64,000 bases of DNA from Bradyrhizobium sp. SRL28 (GTDB lineage Bacteria; Pseudomonadota; Alphaproteobacteria; Rhizobiales; Xanthobacteraceae): positions 96,653 through 160,652 of the forward strand of contig NZ_JAHEAG010000017.1 in the NCBI RefSeq assembly GCF_018596315.1, given 5' to 3'. The notes below the pieces were generated by a model, which saw nothing but the letters and a program-made list of their open reading frames with translations, made no database searches and was not told where the DNA came from. Positions 25,800-34,114 of this stretch are shown piece after piece. How positions within the stretch are numbered: position 1 is the first letter of the stretch; each line of letters begins with the position of its first letter. The position numbers and the translations under genes were made by a program.

Positions 25800-28481
25800 A
25801 TGACCGCCGAAACGCCGCCGAATTCGCTGCCGCCGCGATCGTTCTCGCTTTCGATCGGCCAACTGACATTCGGCAGTTTCATGCTGGTGCTGGCGGTGAT
25901 CATCATCACCTCGACCGCCAGCGTCATCGCCATCCGCCACATCGATTCGACCTTTGCCGAGTTGCAGCGGCTGCAGAGCGTCGGTGACCTCGCCGAGGAC
26001 ATCGATCGCCGCATGAACGAATTGCGGCTCGCCGCGCGGGATTTCGTCACCGACCCCGGCACCCAGTCGGTCCAGGTCGGGGAGGCCGCAAGCTCGCTCA
26101 ACGAGATCCTGAAGAAGACCCGGCTGGAACTTGCTCCCGAGCAGCAGGACATGATCGACGGCGTCAGCGAGCGCCTGACGACCTACCGCAACGGCATCGA
26201 GCGGATTTCCGCGCTGATCAGCCGTCGCGCCGAAATGATCGTTGCGCTGCCGCCCCTGCGCGAAAAGTTCGACGCCGCGATCGCCGACACGCCCGATCCG
26301 CATGTTGCGTCGGCATTGTTCCAGAGCCAGAGCCGGATCGCTTCGGCGCTGCTGGCGCGTAATCCATCCGCTGCCGAAAATGCCGCAGAGGGCATGCGCT
26401 CGATGACCATTACGGAGCCGAAACTTCGCGCGGCTGTTGATGGTTATGCCGACGCGATTATCGGCATATCGAGGCGCGAACGGCAGATATCTGACATCGA
26501 CAAGGAAGTGCTGGGTGCGGAGGGCCGCCTGATCCAGCGCGTGACGGAATTATTGCGCGAGGTCAGTGAGCGGCGGGGGCGCGTTCTCTCCCGCGATTTT
26601 GCGAGGACGCTCGCCGAAGCCAAGTGGCAGAGCATCGTGCTCGGCACCGCCGGCGTGTTGATCGGGCTCTTTGCCTCGCTGCTGGTGGTTCGCCGCACCG
26701 TGCGTCCGCTTGCCGCGATCGCAAATTCGATTCGCGCGGTGGCCCGTGGCGAAAAGAGCGCCTCGATCCCGGCAACCGACGTGGACAATGAGATCGGCGA
26801 CATTGCCCGCGCGGCCGAGGTGTTCCGCCAAACGCTGGTCGACGCCGACGCGGCGCGCGAGGCGGCGGTGCGCGCGCTCGCCGAACAGCGGCTTGCCGAG
26901 GAAAGTTACCGCAAGCTGTTCGAGTCCTCGGTCGACGGAATCTACGTCACGACGCCCGGCGGCGCGCTGCTCAACGCCAACCCGGCGCTGGCGCGGATGA
27001 TGGGCTATGCCACGCCGCAGGATCTGATCAACGGCATCGGCGACATCGCGGATACGGTCTACGTCCGTCCCGAGGCGCGGGCGGAATATGAGCGGCTGAT
27101 GCAGCGCGACAGCATGGTCCGTGAGTATGAGTACCAGGTTCAGACGCGCAACGGCTCGGTGCTTTGGCTCTCCGACAGCGCGAGCGCCGTGCACAACGAG
27201 GCGGGCGTCATCATCCGCTACGAGGGAACGGTGCGCGACATCACCGACCAGAAGCGCGCCGAGGATGCGATCGCCGAAGGCCGCCGCTTGCTGCAAATGG
27301 TGATCGACACCGTGCCGGCGGTCATCAACGTCAAGGACAAGGAGCTCCGCTACGTCCTGATGAACCGCTATATGGCCGGCATTTTCGGGGTCGAGCCGGG
27401 GTATGCGATCGGCCGCACCACCGCCGATCTGATGTCGCGTTACGGAGCCGAAAAGACCAGCGAGCCTGACAAGCGGGTGCTGGCGGCCGGCAAGGAGCTC
27501 GGCTTCTACGAAGAGGAGTACAAAGATGCGTCCGGCCATATGCGGCAATGGCTGGTCAACAAGCTGCCGATCCTGGATGCGGCCGGCGAGATCGAGAACA
27601 TCGTCACCGTTGCGCTCGACATCGGCGAGCGCAAGCGCGTCGAATTCGAAATGCGCAAGGCCAAGGATTCGGCGGAGGGGGCGCTGCGGAACTTGCGCGA
27701 GACGCAGAATTCGCTGATCGAAGCTGAAAAACTCGCCGCGTTGGGCCGGCTGGTGGCCGGCGTGGCCCACGAGGTCAACAACCCCGTCGGCATCAGCCTG
27801 ACGGTTGCGTCCGCGCTAGAGCGCAAGACGTCGAACTTTACGGCCGAGGTCGCCCGTGGCGAACTGCGGCGCTCCAGCCTGAACGATTTTCTCGAGACCA
27901 GCCGCGATGCGTCGTCGCAGCTCGTCGCCAACCTCAACCGCGCCGCCGAGCTGATCCAGTCGTTCAAGCAGGTCGCCGCCGACCGCAACTATTCGGACCA
28001 GCGCTCTTTCGATCTCGGCGATCTCACCGAGCAGGTGGTGATGAGCCTGCGGCCGGGCCTTCGCAAACACAACCTGACGCTCAATGTCGAGTGCCAGCCC
28101 AATCTGATGATGAACAGTTATCCCGGGCCGTACGGACAGGTGCTGACCAACCTGTTCCTCAATTCGGTGGCGCATGCGTTCCCGGACGGCAAGCCCGGCA
28201 CGGTCGATATCCAGGTGCGCGAGTCCGGCAAGGACAATGTCGAGATCATCTTTTCCGATAACGGTATCGGCATGAGCCTCGACGTCCGCCGCCGCGCCTT
28301 CGATCCGTTTTTCACCACGCGGCGCGACCAGGGCGGCACCGGACTTGGCCTGCACATTGTCTACAGCATCGTGACGACGCGCCTGGGCGGCCGGCTTGAT
28401 CTCGATTCCCAGCCCGGCGGCGGCACGCGCATCCAGATGATCCTGCCGCGCACAGCGCCGCTGGAACAGGCGGCAGAGTAG
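25800..28481 (+). CDS. Membrane PAS sensor histidine kinase
   Basis: 893 residues. A membrane helix near residues 25-47 and a second near 285-305 flank a helical periplasmic domain. A HAMP-like segment follows, then two PAS domains (about 368-490 and 495-620, each ending in a DITD/DIGERKR-type linker). The phospho-accepting His657 lies in VAHEVNNPVG; N box at about 783 (NLFLNSVAHAF), G1 DNGIGM at about 820 and G2 GGTGLGLHIV at about 845. HEVNN-type kinases often autophosphorylate weakly or act in hybrid relays. No receiver domain or response regulator is adjacent. Confidence 0.9.
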   Translation: MTAETPPNSLPPRSFSLSIGQLTFGSFMLVLAVIIITSTASVIAIRHIDSTFAELQRLQSVGDLAEDIDRRMNELRLAARDFVTDPGTQSVQVGEAASSLNEILKKTRLELAPEQQDMIDGVSERLTTYRNGIERISALISRRAEMIVALPPLREKFDAAIADTPDPHVASALFQSQSRIASALLARNPSAAENAAEGMRSMTITEPKLRAAVDGYADAIIGISRRERQISDIDKEVLGAEGRLIQRVTELLREVSERRGRVLSRDFARTLAEAKWQSIVLGTAGVLIGLFASLLVVRRTVRPLAAIANSIRAVARGEKSASIPATDVDNEIGDIARAAEVFRQTLVDADAAREAAVRALAEQRLAEESYRKLFESSVDGIYVTTPGGALLNANPALARMMGYATPQDLINGIGDIADTVYVRPEARAEYERLMQRDSMVREYEYQVQTRNGSVLWLSDSASAVHNEAGVIIRYEGTVRDITDQKRAEDAIAEGRRLLQMVIDTVPAVINVKDKELRYVLMNRYMAGIFGVEPGYAIGRTTADLMSRYGAEKTSEPDKRVLAAGKELGFYEEEYKDASGHMRQWLVNKLPILDAAGEIENIVTVALDIGERKRVEFEMRKAKDSAEGALRNLRETQNSLIEAEKLAALGRLVAGVAHEVNNPVGISLTVASALERKTSNFTAEVARGELRRSSLNDFLETSRDASSQLVANLNRAAELIQSFKQVAADRNYSDQRSFDLGDLTEQVVMSLRPGLRKHNLTLNVECQPNLMMNSYPGPYGQVLTNLFLNSVAHAFPDGKPGTVDIQVRESGKDNVEIIFSDNGIGMSLDVRRRAFDPFFTTRRDQGGTGLGLHIVYSIVTTRLGGRLDLDSQPGGGTRIQMILPRTAPLEQAAE

Positions 28482-28497
28482 ACGGGCCCCGGCACGT

Positions 28498-28615
28498 CAT
28501 CGCCCGCCTTGTGCGCAAGTGCGCACAGGAGCGGGCGACCAGTATTCCAGAGACGTTCGTGCTTGAGCCGAGAAAGCCCGGCGTACTGGATGCCCCGCTT
28601 GAAGCGGGGCATGAC
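28498..28615. repeat. Family C repeat C2 with a nested palindrome
   Basis: It reads GTCATCGCCCGCC...GCGGGCGACCAGTATTCC and ends GTACTGGATGCCCCGC... GCGGGGCATGAC. At 28509-28529 a self-complementary insert (TTGTGCGCAAGTGCGCACA) lies in the first hairpin loop. The same insert, with one base difference, is in C3. Confidence 0.8.
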
Positions 28616-28623
28616 AGCGGACG

Positions 28624-28974
28624 CTAATTGATATCCGCCAGCTTGTGCAGGGTGGCGCCGAAGATCTGGCTCGCTTTGCCGACGAGCGCGGTTCCATTCA
28701 TGCTGCCGCGGGTGTCGGTGAAGGTTCCGGATACGCCGATGCCGACCGGATTGGGCCCGCCGAACAGCGGATTGTCATTGTCGCGCGGGGTGGTGTGGCG
28801 CTGTACCAGGACCTCGCCTTTGAAGGTATCGCCCTTCACGGTGTAGCTGCCGGTATAAAACAGATAGGCGTCGCCGCCGAGAATCTGGCCATCCCGGAAC
28901 AGAATGACGCCGCTGCCCTTGCCGGTGCGCCCATCCAGCAGGGTGACGTGGATCGAATAGAGCCCGTTCTTCAT
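28624..28974 (-). CDS. GrlR-family small regulatory-type protein
   Basis: 116 residues. The N-terminus MKNGLYSIHVTLLDG, then GSGVILFRDGQILGGDAY and FYTGSYTVKGD match the GrlR fold (a beta-barrel lipocalin-like domain). GrlR itself represses a type III secretion activator in enteropathogenic E. coli; most members in soil bacteria have no assigned function. No type III secretion genes occur in the window. ATG 28974 begins the conserved motif, so it is preferred to the start at 29004. Confidence 0.72.
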   Translation of the reverse strand: MKNGLYSIHVTLLDGRTGKGSGVILFRDGQILGGDAYLFYTGSYTVKGDTFKGEVLVQRHTTPRDNDNPLFGGPNPVGIGVSGTFTDTRGSMNGTALVGKASQIFGATLHKLADIN

Positions 28975-29214
28975 GACGTCCCAGATGACGGCCGCCGCGC
29001 CCAAGGAAGCCGGTCAAGGGGTTATGCCAAAGCGTAGCATGCACCGTCAACGCGTCAGGTTGACTGCCAATTCCCGTACAGGAAGCAAACTCGAAACGTG
29101 CCACTCCGACGTGATGCGGGGGTGACTCGCGACTCAACTTGGCCCGCGAAATGCATGGCTCGGTTTGGCACCGGCCGGCGGGTGCTGGAGCAAGAGAAAC
29201 AGGTGACCAACTGG

Positions 29215-29646
29215 ATGAATTCCGGCGGCCACGTGCCGCGCCCATACGCAGAGAATAGCAACCGTGAAACTACGGGCCGTCACCGTGCGGGCCGTTGGTC
29301 GTTGATGATCGGTGCGATGTTGCTGATGTTGCCGCTGGCTGCGGATCCCGGCGATGCCCGCGATCCCGACGGCCGCTATGCCAACTCGCCGCTGAAGCAG
29401 TGGTTCGACAGTCTCAAGAGCGGGAAGGGACCATGCTGTTCCGACGCAGACGGCAGCGCCGTCAGCGACGTGGATTGGGAATCGAAAAGCGGGCATTACC
29501 GCGTTCGCATCGACGGCGAGTGGCACGACGTGCCCGAGGATGCCGTCATCACCGAGCCGAACCGGGTAGGCCGAACCATGGTCTGGCCGATCCGCGGTTA
29601 TCAAGGATTGAGCATCCGCTGCTTCATGCCGGGCAGCATGACCTAA
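29215..29646 (+). CDS. Exported hypothetical protein with CC motif
   Basis: 143 residues. A hydrophobic segment (SLMIGAMLLMLPLAADPGDA) follows a basic N-terminus and probably serves as a signal. The mature region has LKQWFDSLKSGKGPCCSDAD, WHDVPEDAVITEPNR and IRCFMPGSMT, a pattern common in Bradyrhizobium exported proteins of unknown role. ATG 29215 is preferred: AGGTGA lies 8 nt upstream. Confidence 0.7.
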   Translation: MNSGGHVPRPYAENSNRETTGRHRAGRWSLMIGAMLLMLPLAADPGDARDPDGRYANSPLKQWFDSLKSGKGPCCSDADGSAVSDVDWESKSGHYRVRIDGEWHDVPEDAVITEPNRVGRTMVWPIRGYQGLSIRCFMPGSMT

Positions 29647-29670
29647 CGCGCAAGCGACCGTTATACGTTG

Positions 29671-29816
29671 TCGTCATTGCGAGCCAACGGGTCGCGCGAA
29701 TGCGCGCCCGATGACAGGCTCCGCGAAGCAATCCATCTCTCCGCACGGGGATGGATGGATTGCTTCGTCGCTTTGCTCCCTTGCGCAAACGCTTCGCGTT
29801 TGTCGCAGGCAATGAC
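29671..29816. repeat. Family B palindromic repeat B1 with module M1
   Basis: The ends are TCGTCATTGCGAGC and GCAATGAC. Module M1 sits at about 29683-29725 in the left arm. Another palindromic insert (TTGCGCAAACGC...GCGTTTGTCGCA) interrupts the right arm at about 29780-29808. Confidence 0.85.
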
Positions 29817-29856
29817 AGGGAAAGGGGAAGTTCTGGCACGCCCGACCGAAGACGCG

Positions 29857-30252
29857 TCAGGCGTATTTCTTGTCGCGCTCCAGGAGTTCGATCGAAATGC
29901 CCTGTGGTCCGCGGATGAAGCAGATGCGCACGCCGGGCCGGATGGTGGTCGGCTCCTTCGTGAACTCGACGCCCTTGGCCTTGATCTCGGCGGCGACCAC
30001 GTCGATGTCTTTCACGGTCAGGCCGAAATGGTCGAGGCCCTGATAGGGCGTCGCCGGCGGGGTGTTGACGCCGTCGCCGGCCGTGACGGGTGCGATGAAC
30101 ACATTGGCGCCGCCGAGTTTGACGTCGATCCGCCCGGGGCCACGGACGATCTCGCCGCCCAGAATGTCTTCCAGCCAGGCTGCGGTCGCTTCGGGATCAG
30201 GGCTGCGCAGATGAACATGATCCCAAGTAACTGCCCAATCGACGGTCGGCAT
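29857..30252 (-). CDS. VOC-family (glyoxalase-like) protein
   Basis: 131 residues, two vicinal-oxygen-chelate modules: TWDHVHLRSPDPEATAAWLE and QGLDHFGLTVKDIDVVA. Metal-ligand positions His (DHVHL; DHFGL) and a C-terminal Glu (ISIELLERD) are present. Members are dioxygenases, isomerases or resistance proteins. GGAG lies upstream of ATG 30252. Single gene. Confidence 0.82.
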   Translation of the reverse strand: MPTVDWAVTWDHVHLRSPDPEATAAWLEDILGGEIVRGPGRIDVKLGGANVFIAPVTAGDGVNTPPATPYQGLDHFGLTVKDIDVVAAEIKAKGVEFTKEPTTIRPGVRICFIRGPQGISIELLERDKKYA

Positions 30253-30441
30253 TTCGGTCTCCCATTATTGTTGTTGCGGCGCTCGAGGCCGGTTGCGGCG
30301 CGGCCAATGTAGCCGCCGCGCATCCGCAATTCCATCCCGGTTGCGGCGCCGCCGCAATATTGTCGAGGTGGGATGAAACCATTTCTGCCCTGGGTGATTA
30401 TTTTCGGGCGGCGGGATCCGTACAGCGGCGGTCGTGACAGA

Positions 30442-30474
30442 AGCCGTACGGGAAACGCCCGTAAGGCTTTTTTC
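30442..30474 (+). terminator. Orphan intrinsic terminator
   Basis: AGCCGTACGGG pairs with CCCGTAAGGCT and is followed by six T residues. No plus-strand gene ends upstream of it (the nearest gene is on the minus strand). It may end a small RNA starting after about 30300, or act as an attenuator for the gene at 30521. Confidence 0.7.
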
Positions 30475-30520
30475 GTGCGCGGTACGGCAATCGCCGGTGC
30501 TGCCGGGTGAGGGCACGGCT

Positions 30521-31096
30521 ATGACAATCGCCGGGTGGTCGTTCGGAAAGTCCGAAGCACGGCTCGCCGTGCTGCCGGCCATCGCCATCGCTGGCTGCGC
30601 CATATGGTTGATGCTCCCGCAAGCAAGCGATGCCGAGAGTCATTCGACGGCGACTGAAGTCACCCGCGTTACGCAGGATACATCCCGCACGGACGACACG
30701 GCCGGGACACAGGCGACCTTGCAGAGCCCGGCGCCCACCGATGCCAACCCGGCCGCCGCTCCTCTCGACATCGCGCCGCCGGAAATGGTGGAGCCCGCCA
30801 AGTCGCCACTCGACGGCCTGAAAATTATCTCGCAGTCGTGGCGAAGGGGCGGGCTCGGCTCGAAGGCGCTGGTGACCTTCACACTCCGCAACGCCAATGA
30901 CTACGCGGTGAAGGATATCGAGATCGCCTGCAAGTTCGCCCGCCGGGACGGCAGCCATCTGACCGACCGCAGGCGTATCATTCCCGATACCGTGAACATG
31001 AAGAGCCGGAAGCGCTACGCCGGCATGCTGGTCGGGTTCGTCAACGTCAACGCAAATAAGGCGAAATGTTCCGTAGTGACGGCCAGCCGCATTTAA
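30521..31096 (+). CDS. Hypothetical exported or membrane-anchored protein
   Basis: 191 residues. An N-terminal hydrophobic segment (LAVLPAIAIAGCAIWLMLP) is followed by a Thr/Pro/Ala-rich linker and a C-terminal beta-rich domain (KALVTFTLRNANDYAVKDIE with IACKFARRDG). The C-terminal part resembles domains that modify a membrane anchor, but I cannot name it. GTGAGG precedes ATG 30521 by 8 nt. A terminator-like hairpin lies just upstream. Confidence 0.68.
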   Translation: MTIAGWSFGKSEARLAVLPAIAIAGCAIWLMLPQASDAESHSTATEVTRVTQDTSRTDDTAGTQATLQSPAPTDANPAAAPLDIAPPEMVEPAKSPLDGLKIISQSWRRGGLGSKALVTFTLRNANDYAVKDIEIACKFARRDGSHLTDRRRIIPDTVNMKSRKRYAGMLVGFVNVNANKAKCSVVTASRI

Positions 31097-31236
31097 CCCT
31101 TGCGCGCTCAAACGCGCATCCGCACCCGAAAATGTGATCGCCCCCTTTGAACCTTGCCGGCGGGGCAGGAACTAACTGGTGTATCGCCCGTTAGGCGATT
31201 GAACCGCGCACTACTCGCGCGGGGGGAGCGAGACCA

Positions 31237-31695
31237 ATGCCCGTAGCGCGTTATTTCCTGTTTGTCGGCGGAGTGTTGCTCGCGCTGTTGTTGGCGATCG
31301 ATGCGTTCGTCCCACAGCAGACCGTAGTGGCCAGCCAGGCCGCCTCTTCGGTCGACAAGACCGTCGTACGTATTCGCTCCGACCAAAAGCCGCCGGAGCG
31401 GGTGGTTTACGACACCAGCCTTCCGACCATTGTCCCGCCGCCGGCCGTTACGGCCCAGGCTGCTGCTGCGCCTGCCGCGGCTCCTGCCTCGGCCGATGCC
31501 ACCGCCCAGGCCCGCGTCCGGGAGACGTTTGCCCAGTTCGTGCCGGCAGAGGCGAAGAAGCCCGAGCAGGGGCAGCGCAAACGCAAGATCGCCAAGCCCC
31601 GTCCGGCGGCGCCGATGCAGTTCGCGCAGCCGCAAATGCGGGTCGCACAGCAGTCGCAATTCGGCTTTTTCGGTGGTCCGAGATGGACCTGGTAG
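31237..31695 (+). CDS. Small membrane-anchored hypothetical protein
   Basis: 152 residues with an N-terminal membrane segment (YFLFVGGVLLALLLAIDAF), an Ala/Pro-rich middle, a basic stretch (GQRKRKIAKPRPAAP) and a terminal FGFFGGPRWTW. This type is frequent in Bradyrhizobium and has no known function. GGGGGAG precedes the start. A palindromic repeat follows its stop. Confidence 0.7.
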   Translation: MPVARYFLFVGGVLLALLLAIDAFVPQQTVVASQAASSVDKTVVRIRSDQKPPERVVYDTSLPTIVPPPAVTAQAAAAPAAAPASADATAQARVRETFAQFVPAEAKKPEQGQRKRKIAKPRPAAPMQFAQPQMRVAQQSQFGFFGGPRWTW

Positions 31696-31708
31696 CGCAC
31701 CGCCTGAT

Positions 31709-31813
31709 CTAGAACCTTTTCCGTTTCGATGAAATCGAAACGGGTCTCTAGATTCATATTTGACGCGTTTTCTTGACGCGAACCGGCTTCCACTTCGCTC
31801 GAAAACGCTCTAG
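31709..31813. repeat. Family G palindromic repeat
   Basis: CTAGA...TCTAGA and GAAAACGCTCTAG ends frame a 10-bp perfect stem (CCGTTTCGAT / ATCGAAACGG) and a second arm with ACGCG. It is the alphaproteobacterial type with GAACCGG in the middle. It overlaps the stop codon of the gene at 31810. Confidence 0.75.
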
Positions 31814-32172
31814 CGCGGCAGCTTCGGAATCTTGTCCGCAAAACCGTTGAAACAGGTCAGCCGCTCGTCTTCTTCCTTCAGGAAGCGGCAGTCAGCAACG
31901 CCTTTCGCCGCCGGCGCCTTCGGCTTGGGCTGCGGCGCATAAATGGCGTCGTAGCAATTCAGGCGTTCCTTGGTCGCATCGTCGATGTCCTGGCAGGCCT
32001 GCAGCTTCTGGGCGGGGGACAGAGGCTTTTCCTTCTTGCCCGCCTCTGATTTCTTCGAGCCGACCACAACCAGCGGTTTGTCGCCGACGGTCGGAGGGCT
32101 GGCGGGGGCGGCCCCCTGAGCCAGCGCCGCCGCGGGATACAGGATCGCCAGCGTCAGGATGATCTTTTTCAT
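31810..32172 (-). CDS. Exported small cysteine-containing protein
   Basis: 120 residues with a signal peptide (MKKIILTLAILYPAAALA, cut before QGAAP). The mature part has two similar cysteine motifs, QACQDIDDATKERLNCYDA and CRFLKEEDERLTCFNG, giving four cysteines. The RL-C-Y/F-D/N motif is found in small periplasmic proteins and in VasI-type proteins, but length and context do not identify it. Confidence 0.7.
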   Translation of the reverse strand: MKKIILTLAILYPAAALAQGAAPASPPTVGDKPLVVVGSKKSEAGKKEKPLSPAQKLQACQDIDDATKERLNCYDAIYAPQPKPKAPAAKGVADCRFLKEEDERLTCFNGFADKIPKLPR

Positions 32173-32492
32173 GTCGAAATGTCCGAATTGCCGTAAGCCG
32201 AACGAGCGCGCCTGGAGAGACCAAAGCTCCCGACCTTCGGAATCGAAATCCCGCCTGCGCACCTGCGTTCTCTAGCATCATCCCCAAGCGTCTGTCTAAC
32301 CTGTTGATTTAATGGCCATTCAATTGAGCCTGCGACGGGCCTGGAGAGCGTTGGCCGGGCCTTGTTTGACGTCCTGGTTACCTAGGGGGGCGGCGGCTTG
32401 TGGCCGGCACACCCCAGCTCCACCTTTGTGGTCTAGTGGGCGCGTCTCCGGCAGTGGTCGGAGCATTTCGCTTGGCCCGCAGGGAGAGCATC

Positions 32493-33662
32493 ATGTCCGA
32501 TCCGCAACGCCGGGAGTTTTTGGCCGCCGCCGGCATCGCCTCGCTGGCAGCGCTGGGTGGAACCCAGCCGGCCGCCGGCGGCGATCCGAGTTTCATGAAC
32601 AATGTTCCGGACCCAACGCTCGCGGGTAAGGATCTGCCGACCTTCAAATTCGCGCTGGAGAAGTCGGAGGGCAAGGTCATCGGCCACAGTTACGGCAAGG
32701 AGGCGACCGTCGCACAACTGCCGATCTCCAAGGGGATCGCCGGCGTCTCGATGCGGCTTGAGCCCGGCGCGATGCGCGAACTGCACTGGCATGCCACCGC
32801 GGCCGAATGGGCGTTCGTTCTTGAGGGCCGCGTCCGCACCACCGTCGTCGACCCAGGCGGCCTCGCCGAGACCAACGATTTCGACCCCGGCGACGTCTGG
32901 TACTTCCCGCGCGGCCACGGCCACATGCTGCAATGCCTCGGCGACAAGCCCTGTCACTTCATCCTGATCTTCGACAACGGCTACTTCTCCGAACTCGGTA
33001 CCTTCAGCATCACCGACTGGGTCGGACATACGCCGCCGGCGCTGCTGGCCAAGAATTTCGGCCTGCCGGAAGCTGTGTTTGCAACATTCCCGAAGGAGGA
33101 AGTGTATTTTGCGCGCGGCAAACCGCCGCCTGCCGAGCCATCGGTGCCGCTGCAGGGCTGGAAGCTGCCGCCGGAAACACACAAGTACCGCCTGCTGGCG
33201 CAGCCGCCGCATGCGGCCTATCGGGGCGGCCGCGAGTGGCGCGTCGATTCCAGCCGCTTTCCGATTGCGAAGACGATCACGGGCGTCGTGCTCGATCTCG
33301 ATCCCGGCGCGCTGCGGACGCTGCACTGGCATCCGAACGCCGACGAGTGGCAGTACGTCGTCGAGGGCGAGGTGAGCGTCACCCTGTTCGGCTCTCATGG
33401 CCGCTACCGGATCGAGCGATTGCAGAGGGGCGACGTCGGCTACATCCCGCAAGGCTACGGCCACTCGATCGAGAATGTCGGCGGCGGATCTGCGCGCGTC
33501 CTGATCGGATTCAATGCCGGGATCTACGAGACCATCGACCTGTCGCAATGGATCGCGGCAAATCCCAAGGACGTGCTCGCCACGAACTTCGGTCAGCCGG
33601 CGGAAGTTTTTGGAAAATTCCCGGATCGCGACGTGTTCATCGCCGGCAAGGATGGAACCTAA
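32493..33662 (+). CDS. Bicupin oxalate decarboxylase-like protein, Tat-exported
   Basis: 389 residues. The N-terminus has a twin-arginine signal (RREFLAAAGIASLAAL). Two cupin domains each carry Mn ligands: H98/H100/E105/H144 in HWHATAAEW and GHGH, and HWHPNADEW with GYGHSIENV in the second. The N-terminal lid, which decides decarboxylase against oxidase activity, reads S166-E-L-G-T170 where Bacillus OxdC has S-E-N-S-T; the catalytic Glu is kept. Oxalate decarboxylase gives formate and CO2. GGGAG lies before ATG 32493. It has no neighbours of oxalate metabolism. Confidence 0.85.
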   Translation: MSDPQRREFLAAAGIASLAALGGTQPAAGGDPSFMNNVPDPTLAGKDLPTFKFALEKSEGKVIGHSYGKEATVAQLPISKGIAGVSMRLEPGAMRELHWHATAAEWAFVLEGRVRTTVVDPGGLAETNDFDPGDVWYFPRGHGHMLQCLGDKPCHFILIFDNGYFSELGTFSITDWVGHTPPALLAKNFGLPEAVFATFPKEEVYFARGKPPPAEPSVPLQGWKLPPETHKYRLLAQPPHAAYRGGREWRVDSSRFPIAKTITGVVLDLDPGALRTLHWHPNADEWQYVVEGEVSVTLFGSHGRYRIERLQRGDVGYIPQGYGHSIENVGGGSARVLIGFNAGIYETIDLSQWIAANPKDVLATNFGQPAEVFGKFPDRDVFIAGKDGT

Positions 33663-33726
33663 TAGGAGAGGGCCGCCAGGCGCGCATTAAAACGACCCAA
33701 TCCTGTCTGCCTGCTGTTGGGCAGGG

Positions 33727-33813
33727 CTAGCGCAGACGATAGGCATCAAATGCATGCGCGAGGAAAATGCCGATGCTGACGAAAATGAGGAATGCTGTCA
33801 CGACTTCGGTCAT
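33727..33813 (-). CDS. 28-residue single-pass membrane microprotein
   Basis: A 28-codon frame with a very strong ribosome-binding site (GGAGGAAGG, 2 nt before ATG 33813). The sequence begins MTEVVTAFLIFVSIGIFL and ends HAFDAYRLR. It is one membrane helix with a short C-terminal tail. The strong translation signal makes it likely real. No function known. Confidence 0.6.
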   Translation of the reverse strand: MTEVVTAFLIFVSIGIFLAHAFDAYRLR

Positions 33814-34114
33814 AACCTTCCTCCCTGTATTGCCATGCCGGAAAGGGCACGCTTGATAAATCCGCGATAAATGAGGTTCAGGACCGATACCAACATGATC
33901 TAACCCCGTCGTTTGACACGACAACATGGTAGGGGGCCTTTGTTTCCAGAGGACTTCGCGGCGAATCGAAATGGTTTCGTCGCGCCGCCCGCAGATCACG
34001 GAATCGCGACGGAACCGGAACAACGGATTGCCATCGTCCGCCCTTTTCTCGCCATCCTAGTTCAGGAGACCTGCGGGGCGCGCTCTGCGAACGCCGTGTT
34101 CCCAAAGGTCCTGT

